A DNA stretch of 64,000 bases from Petrosia ficiformis (GCA_947044365.1 OX345643.1:5954501-6018500); one strand, 5' to 3'; positions 32,642 to 45,671 are shown, counted from the stretch's first letter. Numbers and translations are program-made. Notes: a model not told the origin generated them from the letters alone.

Positions 32642-35600
32642 TTATAGTGTTGCTGAAATACCTTCTTTTTCCTTTTTCTTTTTGGCTGCTCGGATAGACT
32701 CTTTCTTCTTTTCTTCTACAAAATGAGAGTTAATAAATGCATGAATTCAGCATTATTATGTAAACTAAAATATTTATTAGGAAATAAAATAATTAAAGAT
32801 TTTAGTGACCAAGATAGAGTATAGTACTCAGCAGATATATAAATGAGTTGTAGACTCCATTGTTCATACTCATTACACTAATTTATACAGTTATAATTAT
32901 TTTTAAATACGTTTTTATGGCCCGCAGGGCCATCCCTATGATTGCTTTTTACAGGGCTTCTTTTACGGGTTGTATAATTGTTTGTATCACACACGCATTG
33001 TATATGCAGTTAAGGATGTTGCGTCATCATGGGGCTGGGGGTTCGGCAAGCTAAAGCAGACCAGTAGTATGAATTCAGCTTGTGGAAACTGCAATTACTA
33101 GCTGTTGTAGCTAGAATAAATTGAAAACACTTATACAAGAACTGTTAACAAGTAAGAAGAATGGAAAAACAAATGACTATATTATGTTGTTGGGATTCAA
33201 GCCATCAGCAATGATTATTAGTGATTACAAAGCAATCATAGGGATACTTAATTATATCTTGTTTCAAACTTTGAATGAAGTACCGGACTAGAACCACTTG
33301 AAATTAATAGCAGAGATCAAGAAATAATTATTATCAAATGCCTTAAGCAAAAAGGTAAAGCTGTTTACAGAATTTAGAAGATGATGAATAATCATAATTT
33401 AAGAATTATAAGCACCAATTACATTACATTACATCTATCAGTGTCTGCTCTACAACCTCCTGATAAATGTGATAGTGTTATCAAAGGAAATTTTCAATCA
33501 AGGCTTATGTTTAAATATTTAATATTCAGGTTTGTAAAGGAAACCAGTGAAATTTGGTATCACATGATCAATCATCTATTATACAAGTTTATAGGCTTCA
33601 TGTACAATACAACTGAATATCAAGCATTTAAAATACAAGCATTTCTTCAAAACTCTCTTCCTCCAATGTTAATAGTCTGTTTTTATCACAAATGTATTGT
33701 TAATTGCTGGAGTTAACACAATTCTAAACAAGTGTTGCTGAAATACCTTCATTTTTCTTTTTCTCTTTGGTTGCTTCTTTATCCTCTTTTTCTACATGGT
33801 AAAAGTTAATATTATAAATAATTAAGTCCAAAATAATTATTTGGGAATCAATTAATGATTTTAGTGACCAAGATGGAGTATAGTACTCAGCAGATTTATA
33901 AATGAGTTGTAGACTCCATTGTCATTACACTAATAATGCATTGATGTATACATTTGTGATTATTTTTAACCCTCGCCCGTGTAGGTGGAGCGGAGGGTTA
34001 CTTTAATCATCAAGTATGTTTTCAGATTATACTTACATGTGTATATGTGTTGTATAAGGTCTGTTCATATTCATGATGACCTCAAAATTAGGTTATAATA
34101 TGTACTATACTGTATAGTTTAACATAGTAAGGTTAATACAGACAGCTCAATAATGAAGCAATTAATGATTGAAATTTTACATACAAAAAAAAAAAGAATG
34201 GGAAGGATAGCAATAAGAAATGATGGGGAGCAGGTGAAAATATTATTGGTAGTTCCAAACTAAACTTATAAACATTTTACTGAGGTCATGGTGAATGTGA
34301 GTTACAGTACCACTTCAAATTAATGACAGAGATTGAGAATCAAATGCCTTTTAAAAGTAAAAAGGTAAAGCTGTTTACGATGATGATGAATAGTCATAAT
34401 TATTACTTATTTAGCAGTCTATAGTAAAATGTATACTGTCTACACTTTTGACTGATCAGCTTAAGAGTTATAAGCACATTACATTACATTACATCATCTC
34501 CTGTTAAATGTATTGTTAATTACTGTCTGACTCTAAACAAAAGTTACTAAAAATACCTTTATTCTTTTGAGCAAGTTTCCTTTGTTTTTCATATAGTCTG
34601 CGATTATATTTAAAAAATAAACCTGTTTGGATAGCTTCGTCAAATACAGTATTCAAACCCTTTTGAGTCAAAGCTGAACATTCAAGATATTTGACTGCAC
34701 CAATTGTTTTCATCATTTGAAGACCCTGTAAGAAGAATAAATTAATAAAGAACTAGCAACAACAACATTGAAGCAATGGCCATTAACATTTTACTAAATA
34801 CCAGGTTACATCCATTGCCTCTCTTTCTCAACAAACATTTATCTTCACCTTAGTATATGAAATAGGAAACATGTACGATGGTTTCCCTTTGAGTTTCTCA
34901 ATTGTCTCTTTGTCATCTCGTAAATCTAGTTTTGTTCCGACAAGTATTATTGGTGTGTTTGGACAATGATGACTAACTTCTGGATACCACTGAGGAAAAT
35001 ATGGTCACATGATTATCATATGATTTTAACATTAATAACATGAATTACCTTTGCCTGGACATTTTCAAATGAAGCAGTACTTACTAGAGAAAAACACATC
35101 AAAAAAACATCCTGGAAAGAGAGGGAGAGGGGAGGAGTAATTATAAAGACAGACCTTGTTCACTAATAACTATATATATATGGATACCACATATACACAC
35201 ACACATACATGACACATATATTTTCAAATGTCTATCATGTCATTCTTTTGGAGAGAAGTGAAAGTAGTAATAAGATGATTGGATGAATATGTGAATTCTG
35301 ACTTTCCAATATTTGTAGTAAATTATATTATAATCAAATCATTATTAAGTTGTGCAATGCTTGAATTCTGATTTAAATTAATCATAAAAAGCCTCCAACT
35401 AACTTAATGCTTTATAATGAGTCTCAGTCATTATTTGCACATTTAGCATTGTTAGATAAAAGAAATGGACAGAAGCAGAATGTACACATAATTTAGAAGG
35501 CATGGAAAATTTGGGCCCAAATATTGACCAAAACGAAAGTTGAATATCAGTTTATTCATCCCATGATTAGTTATTATTTACAAAAGGAAATTACACAAAT

Positions 35601-36170
35601 ACACATATAAGTACACACACATATACATGTACTTGAATACATGTATAACAGGAAATACTTCATTAGAAAGCCCTGTTCCAGAGTTACAGTTTGGTATCAG
35701 TCTTGTAAGCATAAGTATATGATTTAAATGAGTCATTTTATTAACTCATCAATAAAAATGTAAAATAACAGACTATTCTGGTTTTATCTACAGTCTGGAA
35801 TTTTGCCAGCTTATTATAATTATACCATAAACATAATTATGTGTATATGCAGGGTTGTATCTATATGGGTGGGGGGAGCTTACCCTCCCAAAACTTCTAG
35901 ACCTATTGATATGCACTAAGTAACTACTATATACCACAATATAACAGTGTGTTTATTACATCATGCCACACATGTAATAATGTTATTGAAAATTCTGTGG
36001 TCTTGTTAGTTGTATTATTGTTTAGGAAACGCCCCCCTCTAAAATAAAATTATCTACATCACTTAAGTCCACAGCCATATTAACTTCACCTCCAAACTGT
36101 TATTTCTAGATAGAACCCTGTACATGTACATACTGGTACATATCGTAGATCTATGTACTCATACAAAAAC

Positions 36171-36202
<32 letters not shown>

Positions 36203-39200
36203 TATCAAGAGTATATAATAGAGAGGGAGACTATCCCACTAGTTACTAAGTAGCACAACCCTGTGAAAAATACTTGAGTTGAGAAGATGGTAAAAGGTAC
36301 GGCCACAAAGCGGTGCACAAGGCCACTAGCATGTTAATCACGTGAATCGCAATGTGTAGAAAGACATACAAGAATGGTGAAGTTTGTTCTAAATGAAGAC
36401 AGGTTGTGATTAGTACCTGGTCACTCCCACTAATATTGGTGCACAAAGTGAAATCCAACTCTTCCTCGAGATCACCAGATTCCTTTGTAAGTTTCTGGAT
36501 TTGACAGTGGAAGATCACCTTCACTAATTGCAGGGGTTTAGAATCAGCAACATGAGTTGATAAATGAGGCGATCACTGCACAGAAGGGATCTGTGATGGT
36601 GTGGTTGCTGCATGATACAATGTGGTCACATAATGCCTACTTAGCACGTGATGATTACTATGTGAATATTATTATAAAGGTCATGTACTTTTCGCAGGGT
36701 TGTGCTACATTGAAAGTGTGATACTCTCCCTCTCTTTCTATTATATACTCTTGATATTATTTATAATTATATCATTAGTTAGATAATTACAAATCGTTAC
36801 TAACTGTCTCAGGATAACTCATTCGTCTGAGCTTGTCATAATCTTCCTGACCTGAATGAAAAGGCAAAGAGAAGGAGGGGAAAATGGTTAAAAATATGTT
36901 ATTATAACAAAAGCACTTGAAAATCGATTAACCCTTGATAACTAAAACAAAATAGTAGTAATTTTAAAATTAATGGATGACCCTTGTCAATTTTGAATAA
37001 CCCTAATTGACAAGGGTTAATAATTGATTAAGTGTAGTTTATGGTTCCAAATTGTCGTGATATCAGTAGTATCAAAAATACATACAGTATGTAACTTCCA
37101 CAAGAATGATTAAATATTTTGGAGTGCTAATAGATTCCATTTTTGTCCGTTGAAATGAGCATGGCCAGTACTGCCTCTGGTTGAATGAGTAACCCAGCCC
37201 ATGAATTACTTAGAACCAGAGTGCAACTCCCTAGATATTCATCATAAGATGGTTTCATGTGCACTTTAGAAGTTCAGTTCATCATCTTACACTCAACTCT
37301 CTATCATCTATTGAGGTTTTAACTATTTGAGGATAAAAGCAATAACACACAGGCAGGGTACTTATTTCACCAGACCTTCTTGCAAGAGATATATAATAGT
37401 ATTTTTACAACACTTACACCATTGTGACCAATTAAATTAAGAATGTGTATCGATATAGTGATATTTTCATAACTGAAGTAATTATCGTGATTAGCGATAT
37501 CAGGATATAATTATAATCTTTATTTTAATAATTATTTTGCTTGACACATGCGTTCATGCATGCACAGTTCAGTTTGTACACAGATGGCCAGGCTAGCAAG
37601 GAAGTTGAAGGATAGCATGATTCGTTGGCTCCACTTTAGGAGCCAAAAGCAAGATCTGGCAGTTATTCAGATTCAAGGTTGATGCTCCAACTACACAGCA
37701 AAGAGGTAATTTGTCATTTATGTAAGGGACGTTTACCTTACAGTGGCAACATGACTAATATCCTTTATCATTTGTGGATTTGCTACATGGGGGAACACAA
37801 AGCTTTAAATTATTACGATTGTCGTGATAAACTTTATATGATAATTGGGACAGAAAATTTTGATGATACACATCCTTAAATTAAATACTGAAACACACAA
37901 ATGACTGACCATATTTTGTGTGTTTCAGCATTTAATTTTGATGACTATTCTCTGGATTGAAAGTATTTATTGGCTAAATGTATTCATTGTGTAGACTGTA
38001 GAGTTCACCTTAAATAAATTTGCATTAGTGCTAAAACTACTTTGATAGCTCCAAAAACATTCATTGTATATATAGAAATGTAATTTTATGAAAAATACAA
38101 TGTGAAAGAATCATTGCAGTTTCACCACTCAACGATTCTCTACCTTAATGATAATCTCTGGTCTTCTATAAGATCTTGTTAGTCATAAAATTGCTTAATA
38201 TCAAAAGCTATATGTGTATTTAAATCAGGTCATCAATTGCAGTATGGGCAGCCATTTATTTTTCTGGACCATTCCTACATAGCGAGTATTATCATACTCT
38301 CTGATAAAAAAAAAATTGTCTGTCTGTCAATTTGTCCTTCTCTAAAAATCGTGTATGAAATTCACCAGCAAACATTATTTGCATTTATAGATCATTGTTA
38401 GTAGGGAATGACTTCATATTATATGATGAGGTCATCTGCAAGTAGTGGGAGGGTTTTTGGTTGTAAAATAAGGTACAGACCTTTACAAGTGAAAAAATGT
38501 ATATCCCACTTGTAATATTAATACAGTAGCAGTAACAGTACATGTGTACTACTAATATGAACTCATCGTGAGTGATGAATAAACTAACCTGCTGTATCCC
38601 ATAGACCTAAATTAATAGATTTACCATCTACCATAATATTAGCTGAATAATTATCAAATCTAAAGAGTGTGAAAGGTGAGGATGAAGGTGGGTAGAGAAG
38701 AGAATGAAGATTTCACAGAACCCCTCGGAATGATCAAACTTTCCTAACTACATATTATAATACACTTTAACACAAACAATTATATATAAATTAGCCCAAG
38801 TAAAAAGAAGATGGTCTAAAGAAAGTGAAGAAACAAGCATGTTATTACAATTAGCCATTTGTGAATTTTTAAAAATTCTTATATAATCTTTACAGTGTAT
38901 TTCAGGTACATGTGAACAGCATAGTTTACAGGCCAGTATTCATATGAACCCCACTTTATGGCCTCTTTAAAATACTATGGATGCAAATAATTTTTGTTAA
39001 CTTACATAAAAACCTTGAATTGTCCAGGTTCTACAAAAAGCCGAACTACTATTAGCCCCCCACAAACAAATTTGTTTCTTAAACCACTGGATGCACCCCT
39101 CCTGGTTTCAACCACCTGTTAGTCTCACATACCAGCCCCTCCCACTTGTTCATTCATTCTGCTGGTTAGTGTAACATGCCCTCCTGCTTTTTGATATGGG

Positions 39201-41809
39201 TGGGTGAAGGGTCTAGAAATTTCTTGACAATTGCCATTATACCAACTAATCAGATTTACTGGCCCATTGGAATGTCAGGCCAGTTTTAATTAGTTTTAGA
39301 ACTGCAGAGCTCCATCTGAAGCTTTATATTATGTGACCAGCTACGAGAAACCAAGCTTATGGATTAAAAAATTATTTTTAAATACAAGTGAAAATAGCCA
39401 GTTATGGGTTGCATTGCCAATTACTGTTTTATTACATTAAAAGCTTCACTAATGCTTTACCTTTCCATTGATACCTTCAGCAAAGCCTGGAGACCTCTAT
39501 GTGCTTTGCAGAATGAATTCACATTTAAAAAAAAAATGTTTTTCTGTGCATTTTTCTCAAAATGGAAGATTAATGAATTTGATGGTTACTTGCTTGTTGT
39601 GGCTTTGTCTTTATCTAGATTGCGATATATGATATATATACATTTCTAGATCTAATTTAATGTTCTATTCAGGTAAAACAAAAAATCCTTTTTGAAATTT
39701 TAATCCATAAGCCTGGTTTTCTCAGAGCCAGTCACATATAAACACTGCAATTTACACAATTAATTTCAAGTGCTATAACTAATTAAAGCTGGCCTAACAT
39801 TCCATAGGGTGTCATTTCAGAGAGCTAGGTCAATTAATGGGTGTGGCATGTAAACAAATGCTTGCTTGAGCTACAGCAGACCAACTTCCGGAACTTCATG
39901 TTTTTGAAAAGTTGACTGGTGGAAGAAGGGTCTAGAAATGCTTGGCGATTGCAATTTTTCTGACCACTTTCATTTACTGGCAATTTCCTTAACTACATAC
40001 ATGTGTATCAACGTGTATGCAGCACAAACAAATAGATTAACTTCATAGAAAAGCAATTATTGGGCCCTGTGGGCCATAAAAAATAATTTTTGCAGACCCA
40101 AACAAAATTTTCTAACATGATTATTATAACTTAGACTCCTCCACTCCTAGTGTAAGATGAGCACAAAGAAACAAGAGTCTCCACATGTACAAATTAATTA
40201 TTATTCAATCATGTGCACAATTTGTTTTAGCTCCAGCTACATGTACTTTATTATTGTGAACAATTTGGCCACAAACCTAGATCTTGCCCACACATTTTAT
40301 GCACACAGACTGATCAACTACATATGCAACATAGGTTATACTTAAAAATTACTGTTGATACTAATAACTTACACAGTTGGGATATAAGCTGATAAAAATA
40401 CTCCTGTGACATAACGTTTCATGAGGTATGTACTACCAACAGCCCTAAGAGAAGAGAATAAGATAATGTAAATGCAAATTCATAGCATATACAGTACATG
40501 TGCATTTAAGGTACATACACACAGTCAAGGGTATGTCAATTATAAATAATACAACTTACATAATAATTATGTTAATAAACATTTAATGTCTGTGTTAATT
40601 CTCAACTGCTGAGTATAAATTGAGAACATCCATGTGAGTTGAAGTGTGAAATTCGTTTATATCTTATGCATTGTGATTTGGTCTCAAGAACTGTATAGCT
40701 CAGTTATAATACTTTAACATTAGGGTGGTGCAATTGCACAGGGTACCACATTGGGTTCATCTGATCCAGTTTCGTCTACTTCCATTTCATCTCAATCAAG
40801 CTTGTCTATTCCAAATTTCGTCTACTCTTAATTACTCAATAACTACAATTAGGGCTGAAGTTCACTGTTAATGAGTGGGTGGTACTGATGAAAGTGAACA
40901 ATTTCATATCACCGAACATGAATCAATTGACCACACTTGTCATGAATAATTAAGTAAGTTTCACACACTTTGTATTCATAATTGTTTACACAGGGCAACA
41001 TCCATGACTAAGGATGACCCTGACAACAACTATGTTCTTACTAGACTGACCGTAATAGCAATCGTAACTCAGTAGAAGAATGAGTCTTGTTTAGTCTAAT
41101 GATTAAGCTACTTTTGATGAATTGATGACAAGGGATTGGCTAAAAAAACAAGTCATCTTGTATACTACATGATTATGTGACAGTAAATCCAGAAATGTTT
41201 ATATTGTATATCCCCTGCAATCTGATATACATTGTAGTTTTCCATGCACATTTTCTTTACCCACAATATGATATTGTACGTATGACAAACGTGAGTGACA
41301 AAAATTGCAGTGATGTTTCTGTTTCTGATTGGTACGTTCTATTTTGGACGCAAGGTACAAGTTGTGCTTTTTACCAGACCCTTTCCCTCCCTTGGTTGCA
41401 GTGTGGATATGTGGTACTATTGGCATGGTTTTTTAAAAGTAAAATTGGAATAAATTTTTGGACATAATTACAATTTTTAAAAACCCAAGTATCCATTTAG
41501 ATTGGAGCAAGCACAGAAGTGACAAACAGGACCCTAGACAACTTTTTTTAGTTTTGGGGGTGCTAAAGAAAGAGGAAACTTGGTACGCATCAGTATGTGA
41601 AATTTGTGACTATAAGTTCATGCAGGGCCTGATTAAACAAACAAATCAGGAGTTTTTTCGTCATGTACCAAAGTGTAAATTTACTCCCAGATTGCATCAT
41701 ATTGGCCAGGGTCCAAAATCAATCACTAGTTAGTCTGTCGCACTTCACTAATTGAATCTAAATTGAAGACTTACCCATCTCCTACAACGACACATTTAAT
41801 AGACTGCAT
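32642..41809 (-). CDS. Rac-like pseudo-GTPase, copy C (K16S, no CaaX)
   Basis: Exons on the minus strand: 41775-41809, 40373-40444, 38589-38659, 36805-36851, 35049-35111, 34849-34989, 34557-34725, 33747-33791, 32642-32715; phases agree, 238 residues. The start [12 protein letters not shown] is the closest of the four to human Rac1, and exon 3 ([20 protein letters not shown]) is also Rac-like. However the P-loop reads GDGAVGST: Lys16, which contacts the phosphates in every active family member, is Ser, and the following helix is strongly altered (C18Y and beyond). TKLD and ECSA remain. The tail is the K/E-rich type, ending GISATL, without CaaX. The open frame with a dead P-loop suggests a pseudo-GTPase or a recently disabled gene; which of the two cannot be settled from sequence alone. 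Confidence 0.82.
32916..33246. mobile_element. MITE family 4, copy C
   Basis: Orthologue of 15855-16191 between Rac-C exons 8 and 9. Confidence 0.7.
34059..34307. mobile_element. MITE family 3, copy C
   Basis: Almost identical to 17046-17291, in the same intron of Rac-C. Confidence 0.68.
35850..36120. mobile_element. MITE family 2, copy C
   Basis: Orthologue of the element at 2325-2598 in Rac-C intron 4. Confidence 0.65.
36203..36756. mobile_element. MITE family 1, copy C
   Basis: Orthologous insertion in the Rac-C intron 4, so it predates the duplication. Nearly identical to the copy at 54723-55276. Confidence 0.75.
37438..37878 (+). mobile_element. Non-autonomous hAT element with BED-finger fragment (copy C only)
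   Basis: An 8-bp direct repeat AATTAAAT flanks the element (37430-37437 and 37879-37886). Terminal inverted repeats are TAAGAATGTGTATC and TAAGGATGTGTATC. The uninterrupted site is seen in copy D (AATTAGAT near 55986). An open stretch from 37679 reads [19 protein letters not shown] followed by HL, which is a BED-type zinc finger start (C-x2-C, H) as found at the N-terminus of hAT transposases. No transposase catalytic domain is present. Confidence 0.82.
39200..39990. repeat. Rearranged palindromic repeat, copy C
   Basis: Contains the arm GGAATGTCAGGCCAGTTTTA (39270) and its partner GGCCTAACATTCCATAGG (39790), separated by a block of about 350 bp not seen in the other copies that starts and ends with versions of GAAACCAAGCTTATGGATTA and TAATCCATAAGCCTGGTTTT (39349 and 39700), itself an inverted repeat. 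I read this as one element inserted in another. No gene seen. Confidence 0.55.
41518..41750 (+). other. Copy-C-specific block with zinc-finger-like reading
   Basis: About 230 bp between AGCACAGA and the Rac-C exon 1 donor has no counterpart in A, B or D. On the plus strand it reads a C-x2-C ([10 protein letters not shown]) and a later H-x3-C (FFRHVPKC), reminiscent of a BED-type finger. There is no start, splice site or continuing domain that I can defend, so I describe it as a possible transposon fragment. Confidence 0.35.
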
Positions 41810-41878
41810 GTTCGAAGCGTCTGTTTCCACAAAAGAGACCCTCGTCTTCAAAAACAATGGATCAACTCGGATACACGG

Positions 41879-41947
41879 CACCTCGATAATGATATGCGTA
41901 AGTAAGTAGGCGTGACTTCCTCAGTCACGTGTTATGTAGGCGTGTCG
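41879..41947 (+). repeat. Merlin left terminal inverted repeat (69 bp)
   Basis: Reverse complement of 43329-43397 without mismatch. It contains the internal near-palindrome TCAGTCACGTG. Perfect identity of the two ends indicates recent activity. Confidence 0.9.
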
Positions 41948-42013
41948 CAAGAGGTATCCAATGACTGCAGCTCCCGGGAAATATGAACCGCGCTAGCGTT
42001 TAATGTTGTAATC

Positions 42014-43061
42014 ATGTCTTTACTTGAACTTGGACCAGTAGTATTTGGAGGAATAGAGGGAATTATAGTATATATGCGTCAGCACAAAATTTTACGTTCA
42101 ATGTGTGATTGCAGCAGGTAACTTTTAGATTTTAAAAATAATAAACAACAATATATTTAACATTGAAATAATTAAAATAAAATAAAATAATTAAAAACTA
42201 TTATAGGTGTAATATCAGGATGGAAGAGAGACCGAGATGTGATGTATCTGATGGCTACAGTTGGTGGTGCAGAAATTGCAAAACACGCAAATCAATTAGG
42301 GAGGGAAGTTTTTTTTCCAAGTCTAAAATAAATTTGCAGAAATGGCTGTTGATAATCTATATGTGGGCCAGAGAATATCCTGTAACAGATGTATCAGAAG
42401 AGGCTGAAGTTCATATAGAAACAGCTATAGACATTTTCCAGTGGTTGAGAGAGGTATGCTCTACAAAGCTGCTACAAACTCCCATTATTCTTGGTGGACC
42501 AAATGTGATTGTGCAGATTGATGAATCTATGTTCCGCCACAAACCTAAGGTGCAGTTATAACATAGTTCCTTTGCAATGATTTTAGTTATCTTCCATTTA
42601 AATAGAACCACTGCGGAAGACCACCACAAGGGGAAGCATGGGTCTTTGGCTTAGCAGACACATCTCATTATCCAGCCTTAGGGTATATGCAGATTGTGCA
42701 AACACGAAATGCAGCCACATTACTACCAATAATACAGGCACACGTAGCTCCGAGAACAATTATTCATTCCGATGAGTGGTCATCCTATCGAAGGGTTTCA
42801 TCACTGCCAAATGTCTCAAGCCATTCAGTAGTAAATCACTCGGTAACATTTGTAAATCCTACGAATGGGACTCATACCCAAAACATTGAGTCCTATTGGA
42901 ATCAAGTAAAAACTAAACTGAAGAGGATGAAAGGATGTCACGCACACCAACTATCATCATATTTGGATGAATTTATGTGGCGTGAGAGATATGGGCCTAA
43001 AAAATATCAGGCATTTCATGCTGTAATAACTGACATAGCTGCACAGTATCCATTACCTTAG
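42014..43061 (+). CDS. Merlin transposase (ISXO2-like DDE), 300 residues, two introns
   Basis: Exons 42014-42117, 42207-42549 and 42606-43061; introns of 89 and 56 bp have GT..AG ends and the phases join to one open frame of 300 residues. A zinc-ribbon is visible (C33-x2-C36 and C56-x2-C59), followed by the family signature KSIREGSFF. Acidic residues in DDE position are D140 (VQIDESMF), D205 (IIHSDEWSSY) and E244 (TQNIESYW). The segment GRPPQGEAWVFG is typical of the ISXO2 domain. No stop or frameshift is seen, so the protein may be active: it would bind the terminal repeats and catalyse cut-and-paste transposition. Confidence 0.88.
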
Positions 43062-43328
43062 CAAATAAAAATAGACATAGCTCACACATAATCAAATATC
43101 ATATATATATATATATTATTTTATTTATTATATACATATATCTATATTATATATAATTATTATGCATAAACCTACAGCTTATTATATTCATAATATATAT
43201 ATATGTATATTATATAATTATATAGGCCTAATATTATATCATAATATTTCTAGTAAGTACCTTGAATTGAGTATTGAGTCATCTCATCATTTCCTCATAA
43301 GCTAGCAGTAACTACATACAAGCTATTA

Positions 43329-43397
43329 CGACACGCCTACATAACACGTGACTGAGGAAGTCACGCCTACTTACTTACGCATATCATTATCGAGGTG
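43329..43397 (-). repeat. Merlin right terminal inverted repeat (69 bp)
   Basis: Mirror of 41879-41947. Just outside it, GCACCTCGG matches the native flank in copies A (7731) and D (61556). Confidence 0.9.
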
Positions 43398-43741
43398 ATC
43401 CGCACCTCGGGGGTTATTAGCTATCTTGTCAAACAACCACCTGGGGTCACGGTATTCTCCACTAGTCCGCGAGACTAATTCTCCACCACAAAAATTTTGG
43501 CTATATATACTGCACTGCCCACCTTCAAATTCCGCCAAGACTTTTTCTTTAGCTGGAAAACAGGAATTTGTTTATAATACAACATGTACTCAACATTTAT
43601 GCTTCATAATAATGATCATATTTTCATATAACTCAAGGGCTGAGAGCTAGAGTGGTCTAACTGAAAAGTCTCAATAAACATTTCAGAAAATATTATAATT
43701 GAATATATATTATTATAATAATTATGATATAATTATAATTT

Positions 43742-44438
43742 CTATTTTCCCTTTTTCTTAGATTTAATGGGTTTACGTAAATCTTCTCGAGACAAGAGAT
43801 CAGCCTAAAAAGATTAATAAATTTTAAAATCATTGTAGTGTACGAGAACTCTTATGCTAACCTTTCTTGTTGGTTCTGGGATCCTCTTGTGAGAGCAAGC
43901 CACAACTAACTGTGTAGTAACATCCAGAGATATCTTGTGACCCACAGATATGAACACAGGATTGGGAGCATCATCAGAAGTACGTAATGCCTAGTCAACA
44001 AGAAATATTAGTATCCTAAAGATTATGAATGGTATAATACTTGTTTGCATTCCCAACTTGGTTTATTATTTATAGTGATGGAATGTCTTGTGAGACTGTA
44101 ACCCTCTCAACATGATTCCATATCAATGAGCTACTACATAAAAAATTATATCATTATAATAATCTTACTCTTCCCCAGATTTTTCCTGATTCTCCTCTCA
44201 GATCAATATGGTCTCCTTTTTTTAGCAGTGTCTTACTAACCTTAAAAGAGTGGAAGTACATCAGTGTGTAAATCTGTCATAATAAACATCAACTAAAAAA
44301 ACTTACAGATGATTGTACTACACACCTTCTCACGATATTCAGCATCTTTTACTAATCCATCTACATGGTATAACTTCTTAGCTACCCCAACACATGGAAT
44401 ACCACATTCAACACCAAGATGACTAGCTAGTCCAAATC
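43742..44438 (-). pseudogene. Endonuclease V remnant, copy C (splice acceptor lost)
   Basis: Exon-like blocks at 44326-44438, 44169-44240, 43862-43990 and 43742-43804 on the minus strand correspond to the four exons of copy A. The acceptor before the 5'-most block reads TTAC instead of TTAG (plus-strand CGTAA at 44438-44442 where A and B have CCTAA), so this exon cannot be spliced normally. The VDGNG exon and N-terminal exons are missing, as in A. Pseudogene. Confidence 0.78.
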
Positions 44439-45201
44439 GTAAATAGTGAATGAACTTATTCAGTAATCTATTTGTCAAAATCATTATTATTGTAATATAA
44501 TCACTGCAAAAATGGTTTGGTTTTTTTAACGAATCACTTGGTTACCTCAGTTGCATAGTATCTCATTCACTCTAAAAAAAATTAATAGATTTGTTATTGA
44601 ACCAATTTGGGTTATATATTGATACAAAATTTCAGTGTTGCTGAATGAGTGACTATGTTACCTAGAGTACACAACCCTAAATGTATTTGTAGTCTTGACA
44701 TTCATTGGAATAATTATTTATATGCTAAAAGTATAGTATAAAATATATATGCATTATTCAGCCATAATAATGATTTATATCATTAAGCAATTAACAAACA
44801 AGCTAAACTATTCAAATAGAACAATCATTTGGCTTATTAACTAATAGTATAGGAAGATATTTGTGGCTTGAGAGCATTGAATTTCAATCCAGCAAGAATC
44901 AGAATTATGCTATACACTCACATTCACTAACAGATAGAAAAGCAGTGAAATTGGTTAAAATAACAAAAATCAATTTTTAGAGTGGGAATTCAAGTTTCAA
45001 AAAGGAAATCAGCGTTAGTTCACAATGACTAAATAAACTGATAACTCCAAAAATAGTAATCACAGTTTACATATTCTCACTACTTAATTTAAACAATAAT
45101 TAACTGACAGTCAGGAATTTTGTAACATCAACCAGTTATAATAGAAGTGAAGTTATGTAGGATTAACCATCCCAAAGGTGTTTATAAACTGATTAAGTCC
45201 A

Positions 45202-45313
45202 CACAAAGACGAACACTCTTCCTCTAGGAGACAGCATGCCGAGAGCAGAACTAGAACCACTGACTTTATAATCAAGAGGCCCAAGCTCTAACCACTATGC
45301 CACACTGCCTCCC
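45202..45313 (-). repeat. tRNA-derived SINE, copy C
   Basis: Near-identical to 9584-9694 with one change in the A box region (GGCATAGTGG). Confidence 0.7.
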
Positions 45314-45449
45314 TAAAAAACAAACGAGTGCCTATCAATCTGGGACTTTTTGGTGGGAATGACTAACATATGTGTATAGAAGACCGTAGTCTTTTAATTT
45401 GTGTGGGAAACCGAAGTCTATTATACCTCCTGACTATAGTAGGTTTTTA

Positions 45450-45550
45450 GCTAGTCCAAATTCTAAATTATGAATGAGCGTATTCAGTAATCTATCCTGT
45501 CAAAATCATTATTATTGTCATATAATCACTGCAAAAATGGTTTGGTTCTT
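45450..45550. repeat. Duplicated fragment of the endonuclease V exon b edge, copy C
   Basis: Counterpart of 9826-9930. Confidence 0.7.
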
Positions 45551-45671
45551 TTAAGGAATCACAAGTTATCCCAGTGGCATGTCAACATAATTGGCATCTC
45601 ATTCACAACATTGACTATTGAATTCAAGTGTTAAAAAGGAAGTTCACGATAACTGATAGTGGAAGATATAT

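Larger units (their letters stand above)
41879..43397 (+). mobile_element. Merlin-type DNA transposon, structurally intact
   Basis: Terminal inverted repeats at 41879-41947 and 43329-43397 are 69 bp and identical when one is reverse-complemented; both ends begin CACCTCGATAATGATATGCG. Between them lies a three-exon transposase with ISXO2/IS1016-type features, the hallmark of the eukaryotic Merlin superfamily, then an AT-rich stretch (43095-43250). I could not define a clean 8-9 bp target duplication; the sequence just outside the right end (GCACCTCGG) resembles the uninterrupted site in copies A and D. The element is absent from A, B and D. It lies upstream of Rac-C exon 1. Confidence 0.88.

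Noticed and set aside
41199..41733. Gene on either strand between Rac-C exons 1 and 2 and into exon 1
   Set aside because: Part is diverged intron shared with A and B; the rest is a short copy-specific block with only a weak zinc-finger resemblance.
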